This document shows positions 23,944-27,781 of a stretch of DNA of 27,781 nt, piece after piece. The stretch spans positions 1-27,781 of the forward strand of contig DIWI01000095.1 in the NCBI GenBank assembly GCA_002428415.1, in the 5' to 3' direction. Position 1 is the first letter of the stretch. Each line of letters starts with the position of its first letter. Under the pieces are notes generated by a model. That model saw nothing but the letters and a program-made list of their open reading frames with translations, ran no database searches and was not told the origin of the DNA. The position numbers and the translations under genes were made by a program. Source of the stretch: Clostridiaceae bacterium UBA6110. GTDB lineage: Bacteria; Bacillota; Clostridia; Clostridiales; Clostridiaceae.

Positions 23944-24574
23944 AGGATTGAAGCTTGCTATATATGGTGACAGCCTGTCTACCGGTACTCATGGTGAAGG
24001 CGGATATGAGGAAAAGCTGAAGGAATCCCTATGCCTTTCTGAGACCAATAATTTCGCTGTGGGTTCAAGCTCCCTTTCAAAGGGTTCAGCAGGATGCATG
24101 GCTGATCTGCTGGAGGAAGGAAGACTGCCTGAAGAGGCTGATATCATCCTCATCTGGCATGGAAGCAATGACTGGTATTGGGGGGTTCCGATTGGAAATC
24201 AAGGTGACCGGGAGCCGGACACCTTCAATGGAGCAATCAGCTTTGTAATTGAAAGGCTTCGGATTAACTTTCCGAATGCGAGGATAATATGGGTGACTCC
24301 AATATACCGGATGGAGAGGCCTGACGGCGCAGAGGTGGAAGGCGATGCCTTCCGGACCCTGAACAAGGTTGGCAGTACCCTGCTTGATTATGTTGAGGCC
24401 CTTGAGAGATCAAGCCTCTACCATGGATTTCCGCTCATAGACATGAGAAGGTTGTCGGGAATACATGCATTTAATTCAGGTTTTTTCCTGGAGGATGGTG
24501 TTCATCCTAACAGGAATGGCTATGAGCTCATACACCTCATCCTTGACCATGAAATAAGAAGACTAATATTCTAG
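23933..24574 (+). CDS. SGNH/GDSL-type hydrolase
   Basis: A 213-residue esterase-like protein with no signal peptide. Block I is YGDSLSTG with nucleophile S14, block III is HGSND (G77, N79), and block V is DGVHPN with D188 and H191, giving a full catalytic set. GGAGGA stands eight bases before the ATG, and the gene overlaps the ROK kinase by 11 bases. In a glycoside operon it is likely to remove acyl groups (for instance acetyl or another ester) from the imported sugar before cleavage; the ester is unknown. Confidence 0.85.
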   Translation: MDLRGLKLAIYGDSLSTGTHGEGGYEEKLKESLCLSETNNFAVGSSSLSKGSAGCMADLLEEGRLPEEADIILIWHGSNDWYWGVPIGNQGDREPDTFNGAISFVIERLRINFPNARIIWVTPIYRMERPDGAEVEGDAFRTLNKVGSTLLDYVEALERSSLYHGFPLIDMRRLSGIHAFNSGFFLEDGVHPNRNGYELIHLILDHEIRRLIF

Positions 24575-24592
24575 TGTGAAGCTGGTGTAAAA

Positions 24593-26281
24593 ATGCAGAA
24601 GAAGATAGTTTATGCAGATGATTTCGTCAAGGACAGGATGCATGCGGCATCCGGAATACAGGCCGCAATTGACCACGCCAGGAGCATTCAGGCAGATGAG
24701 GTGAGGTTTGGCGAAGGAACCTATCAGCTTGATGAATGGCAGACCATAGAGACATATTCAATTGCCCATGATGACGGTTGCGGAGATATCCATGAGAAGG
24801 ATGTCCACCTCCTTCTGGAAGGTATGGAAGGGATTACTCTCAAGGGCTCTTGTCTTGAGGATGGAAGTCCGGGTACCATACTGGCAGGCTCAAATAGCCT
24901 CATTCCTGATACACTGCTTCCCTCGATACTTTGGGTTACAGGTTCGAAAAATATCACTATAAGAAACCTCGCGTTTACAAGGAATCCCGAAACCGCAAGC
25001 TCAGGAAAGGTTGTGGCGGTACATGGATCTGTCCTGACAGTTGAGGTCTTTAAAGGCCTGCCTTGTAATGATGGGATGGGAGCATACTGCATGAACAGGT
25101 TTGACCTTGCGGACAAAAGCCTGCAGGGAGCCAGTCTGACGATTGGATTCGGATTTGACAAGAGATTCAGGAAAACCGGGGAAAGGCTGCTGACACTGGA
25201 GGATGACAATCTTGCCGCAATACTGAGGGCCGGTGACGGAGTATCCTGGCATCAGACAGGCAAAACCGACTTTCAGCTGTTTTTCGGAGACTGTGAAAAT
25301 ATCAGGCTGGATAATGTGAGGATATTCAATTCTAACAGTTTTGCAGTTCTTACTGAACATTGCAGGAACATAAGGGCTCACAGGCTTGTCCTGAAACCGA
25401 GAGAAGGTCAGCTTTTCACGGGCTCCAGGGACGGATGGAAGATATACAGGTGCAGCGGTAAGATCATGCTGGATGAATGCCACTTTGAAGGAGTCCGGAT
25501 GGACGGGCAGAATGTCCACAGCAACTTTATGGTTGTTGAGACTATTCTGTCTTCCAGAAGCATGCTGTGTTCATGCAAATATGCGCCGATACCGCTTGAA
25601 GCTGGTTCTGAAATGGAATTCCATGATGGTACCCGGATCGTACAGAACAGGATTGGAAACTGGCAGATTACCGGAAGGTATCCTGTGGTTCATACTAAAA
25701 GGGATTCGGAAACAGCTGGAGCGGAGGTTCCTGGGGTAGCTAACTATATCACAATGTACGAGATTTCTTTTAAGGATGACTTTGAACCGTTCGTAACTAA
25801 AGGGACACTTATGACACCAGGGTGCTGGGAACCAGAATCATACAGCTGCAAGAACACAGTATTCAGAAATATTGCGGGAGCCGGTCAGCTTCTGAGGTGC
25901 AGTGATGTACATATCGAAAAGTGCATCTACGAAAATATCATGAATGCAGGAATTCTGTTGGGTGCAGAGCTGGATACGCATAGTGAGGGTGGACACGCAA
26001 TAAATATTGTCATCAAAGGGTGCAAATTCGATAATTGCGGATTCAAGCCAAGATATGGAAGATTCGGAGGAGCATGCATAGCGATAAAATCCCAGGGCTT
26101 CAATGACCCCCATAACAGGAATGTACTGATTGAAGGGAATACGTTCAGAAACAGCAGTATTGCAGTTGAGGTTAGAGACGCTTCAGATGTAAATATAAGG
26201 GCAAACAGCTATGAGGAAATAATGGAAAGGTATGTCATCGACAGTGCCACAACCTCTGACATCAGGATTTCAGATTGTTGA
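24593..26281 (+). CDS. Cytoplasmic right-handed beta-helix protein, GH110-like
   Basis: A 562-residue protein of short beta-strand repeats (ITIRNLAFTRNP; IRLDNVRIFNSNSFAVLTEHCRNI; VLIEGNTFRNSSIAVEVRDASDVNI), typical of parallel beta-helix enzymes. The region from D280 (DGWKIYRCSGKIMLDECHFEG) to M-D304-GQN-V-H309 resembles the D...FE...DD-x-x-N-x-H block of GH110 alpha-1,3-galactosidases, though the second Asp of the DD pair is glycine here. No signal peptide is present, which is unusual for a beta-helix glycosidase, and so it should act on imported substrate. Ribosome site is weak (GGTG). Alternatives are a lyase or an epimerase with the same fold. It lies between the SGNH hydrolase and YcjQ-like genes. 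Confidence 0.65.
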   Translation: MQKKIVYADDFVKDRMHAASGIQAAIDHARSIQADEVRFGEGTYQLDEWQTIETYSIAHDDGCGDIHEKDVHLLLEGMEGITLKGSCLEDGSPGTILAGSNSLIPDTLLPSILWVTGSKNITIRNLAFTRNPETASSGKVVAVHGSVLTVEVFKGLPCNDGMGAYCMNRFDLADKSLQGASLTIGFGFDKRFRKTGERLLTLEDDNLAAILRAGDGVSWHQTGKTDFQLFFGDCENIRLDNVRIFNSNSFAVLTEHCRNIRAHRLVLKPREGQLFTGSRDGWKIYRCSGKIMLDECHFEGVRMDGQNVHSNFMVVETILSSRSMLCSCKYAPIPLEAGSEMEFHDGTRIVQNRIGNWQITGRYPVVHTKRDSETAGAEVPGVANYITMYEISFKDDFEPFVTKGTLMTPGCWEPESYSCKNTVFRNIAGAGQLLRCSDVHIEKCIYENIMNAGILLGAELDTHSEGGHAINIVIKGCKFDNCGFKPRYGRFGGACIAIKSQGFNDPHNRNVLIEGNTFRNSSIAVEVRDASDVNIRANSYEEIMERYVIDSATTSDIRISDC

Positions 26282-26309
26282 ATATACGCAGAATACGAGG
26301 AGCGGGATT

Positions 26310-27371
26310 ATGAGGAAACTGATTTGTACAGCACCAAATATTGCGGTGCTTGCAGAATATGAAGATAGGATGATTAAAGCAAATGAAGTGAAGGTCAGGG
26401 TTGAATTCGCATCACCAAAGCACGGTACCGAAATAGCGGATTTCAGAGGAACAACTCCTTTCATTGACGGTAAATATGATCCGGAGTGGCAAATCTTCAA
26501 GAACAGGGAGCAGGATGAGCCAAGGGGATTGGAATACGGCGACCTGCCTCTCGGAAATATGTTTGTAGGCATCATCGTAGAGACTGGCGAAGATGTGACT
26601 GATTACAGCATCGGCGACAGGGTATGCTCCTACGGTCCAATTAAGGAAACCCAGATAATCAATGCAGTTAACAACTACAGGTTAAGGAAGATGAATCAGA
26701 AGGATTCTGAAAGGAATGCAGTCTGTTATGACCCTGCACAGTTCGCGCTTGGAGGAATAAGGGATGCAAATGTAAGGGCTGGCGACAATGTAGCGGTTAT
26801 TGGCCTGGGAGCCATAGGTCAGATTGCTGTGCAGCTTGCGGTGAATGCGGGTGCCTCAGTAATAGCCATTGACCCTATTCCTAAGAGGCGTGAAATCGCC
26901 CTTAAGCATGGAGCTCATTTTGCACTTGACCCAACAGCCTGCGATGTTGGGCTTGAGATAAAGAGGCTCACGGGGAAGGCAGGGGCTGATTCGATAATTG
27001 AAACCAGCGGAAGTGTGCATGCACTTCAAGGCTCGCTGAGAGGGCTCGCTTATGGAGGCACTATTGCATATGTTGCATTCGCAAAACCATTCCCTGCAGG
27101 ACTGTGGCTTGGACAGGAAGCCCACTTCAACTATGGGAAGATCATCTTTTCAAGGGCTGGCAGCGAACCTAATCCTGAGTATCCAAGATGGTCCAGGAAA
27201 AGGATAGAGGATGTATGCTGGGAACTGCTGATGAACGGATATCTTAATTGTGAAGACATAATCGATCCGATCGTTGAATTCGAGGATTGTGCTGAAGGCT
27301 TCAAAAAATATGTGGACCAGGAGCCGGACCTTAGTATAAAGCTCGGAATAGCATTCAGGAGGAAATTGTGA
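26310..27371 (+). CDS. ycjQ: Zinc-type medium-chain dehydrogenase, YcjQ-like (guloside 3-dehydrogenase)
   Basis: A 353-residue dehydrogenase very like E. coli YcjQ over its whole length: the N-terminal EYEDRMIKANEVKVRV, SPKHGTEIADFRG, INAVNNYRLRKM, AVCYDPAQFAL, the NAD-binding VIGLGAIGQIAVQLA and YPRWSRKRIEDVCWELLMNG. YcjQ oxidises C3 of D-gulosides to 3-keto sugars, the first step of conversion into D-glucosides with YcjR and YcjS. The usual cysteine zinc ligand of alcohol dehydrogenases is absent around KHGTE, as in YcjQ. The ATG at 26310 follows GAGGAG by seven bases; the frame is open to 26232 but that overlaps the previous gene. It is coupled to ycjR by TGATG. Confidence 0.9.
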   Translation: MRKLICTAPNIAVLAEYEDRMIKANEVKVRVEFASPKHGTEIADFRGTTPFIDGKYDPEWQIFKNREQDEPRGLEYGDLPLGNMFVGIIVETGEDVTDYSIGDRVCSYGPIKETQIINAVNNYRLRKMNQKDSERNAVCYDPAQFALGGIRDANVRAGDNVAVIGLGAIGQIAVQLAVNAGASVIAIDPIPKRREIALKHGAHFALDPTACDVGLEIKRLTGKAGADSIIETSGSVHALQGSLRGLAYGGTIAYVAFAKPFPAGLWLGQEAHFNYGKIIFSRAGSEPNPEYPRWSRKRIEDVCWELLMNGYLNCEDIIDPIVEFEDCAEGFKKYVDQEPDLSIKLGIAFRRKL

Positions 27372-27781
27372 TGAGACTTGGTACCCAGGACAAGGATTTC
27401 TTCCCGAAAGGACTGACTGAGAAGTTCATCCAAATCAAAGGGATGGGCTTTGAATGCTTTGAGATCGATGGCAAGGTGCTTGCAGAAAGTGTCTATGAGG
27501 TGAAGGAAGCCATAATGGCGTCAGGACTTCCTGTTGTCTCAGCATGCGGAGGATATAGAGGCTGGATTGGAGACTTCATAGAAGAGAGAAGGCTAAGTGC
27601 CATTGAAGACCTTAAGGCTATTATTAGGGCACTTGAGGAAGTAGGAGGTAAATATGTTGTTGTTCCAGCCGCATGGGGGATGTTCACCTACAGGCTTCCG
27701 CCTATGGTGTCCCCAAGAAGCCGTGAAGGTGACTTGAAGGCGATCCTTGATTCCCTCAGAGAGCTTGATCCGGTTGCAAAG
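27371..27781 (+). CDS. ycjR: Sugar epimerase, YcjR-like (3' partial)
   Basis: The first 137 residues of a xylose-isomerase-like TIM-barrel epimerase, cut by the window end. MRLGTQDKDFFPKGLTEKF, GFECFEIDGKVL, SACGGYRGWIGDFIEERRL and VVPAAWGMFTYRLPPMVSPRS follow E. coli YcjR closely. YcjR epimerises C4 of a 3-keto-guloside to the 3-keto-glucoside in a metal-dependent reaction; the metal ligands lie in the missing C-terminal half. AGGAGGA stands seven bases before the ATG, which overlaps the YcjQ-like stop by one base. A YcjS-like 3-dehydrogenase (Gfo/Idh/MocA family) would be expected just downstream. Confidence 0.9.
   Translation, partial: MRLGTQDKDFFPKGLTEKFIQIKGMGFECFEIDGKVLAESVYEVKEAIMASGLPVVSACGGYRGWIGDFIEERRLSAIEDLKAIIRALEEVGGKYVVVPAAWGMFTYRLPPMVSPRSREGDLKAILDSLRELDPVAK

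Noticed and set aside
1..27781. Mobile element, phage, CRISPR or defence island
   Set aside because: No transposase, integrase, att-like direct repeats, Cas or toxin-antitoxin genes were seen; gene order and codon use look uniform.

Overview
The window looks like a chromosomal segment from an anaerobic member of the Clostridia (Bacillota). Purine-rich GGAGG-type ribosome binding sites precede almost every gene, arginine is written mostly AGG/AGA, Rho-independent terminators separate the units, and the best relatives of the genes are clostridial-type families (TM1586-like nitroreductase, COG1964 radical SAM protein, AAA_32/Lon-type protease, UgpC/MsmK-type sugar ABC system). The genus cannot be fixed from the sequence alone. 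I see no tRNA, rRNA, CRISPR array, insertion sequence or phage gene.

Region 1 (1-4843): the 3' end of a terpenoid-cyclase-toroid-like protein overlaps a nitroreductase-like gene. Then a separate promoter drives a tight five-gene unit: a radical SAM protein of the COG1964 / tetraether-synthase-like group, an isoprenylcysteine-methyltransferase-like membrane protein, a DUF4395 membrane protein, an Lgt-like membrane protein that has lost the Lgt histidine and gained cysteines, and a small three-TM protein. A strong terminator closes it. This looks like an uncharacterised membrane- or lipid-modifying system.

Region 2 (4844-11144): a run of small units. It holds a TetR regulator, a cupin and a Crp/Fnr regulator that are divergent around a perfect Crp-type dyad, a MerR/GyrI-type regulator with a textbook 19-bp-spacer promoter, a Lon-type protease, and a lipoprotein made of two tandem repeats whose ribosome binding site lies inside a long hairpin.

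Region 3 (11145-13144): an AlkD-like DNA alkylation repair gene (minus strand) is divergent from a LacI-family regulator.

Region 4 (13145-27781, continuing past the window edge): a LacI-controlled sugar operon of at least 12 genes. Its core matches the Escherichia coli ycjMNOPQR-V cluster: ABC importer (binding lipoprotein, two permeases, ATPase), a GH13_18 phosphorylase of the glucosylglycerate phosphorylase type, a YcjQ-like guloside 3-dehydrogenase and a YcjR-like 3-keto-sugar epimerase (cut by the window end). To this are added genes absent from the E. coli cluster: a GH63-like hydrolase, a phosphomannose-isomerase-like protein with an extra N-terminal domain, a ROK sugar kinase, an SGNH hydrolase and a cytoplasmic beta-helix protein resembling GH110 glycosidases. 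The likely scheme is import of a small glycoside, remodelling through 3-keto intermediates, cleavage by phosphorolysis or hydrolysis, then phosphorylation and isomerisation into glycolysis. The LacI operator sequence is shared between the lacI-type gene promoter and the operon promoter. A near-consensus CcpA cre site and a structured leader lie upstream of the first operon gene.
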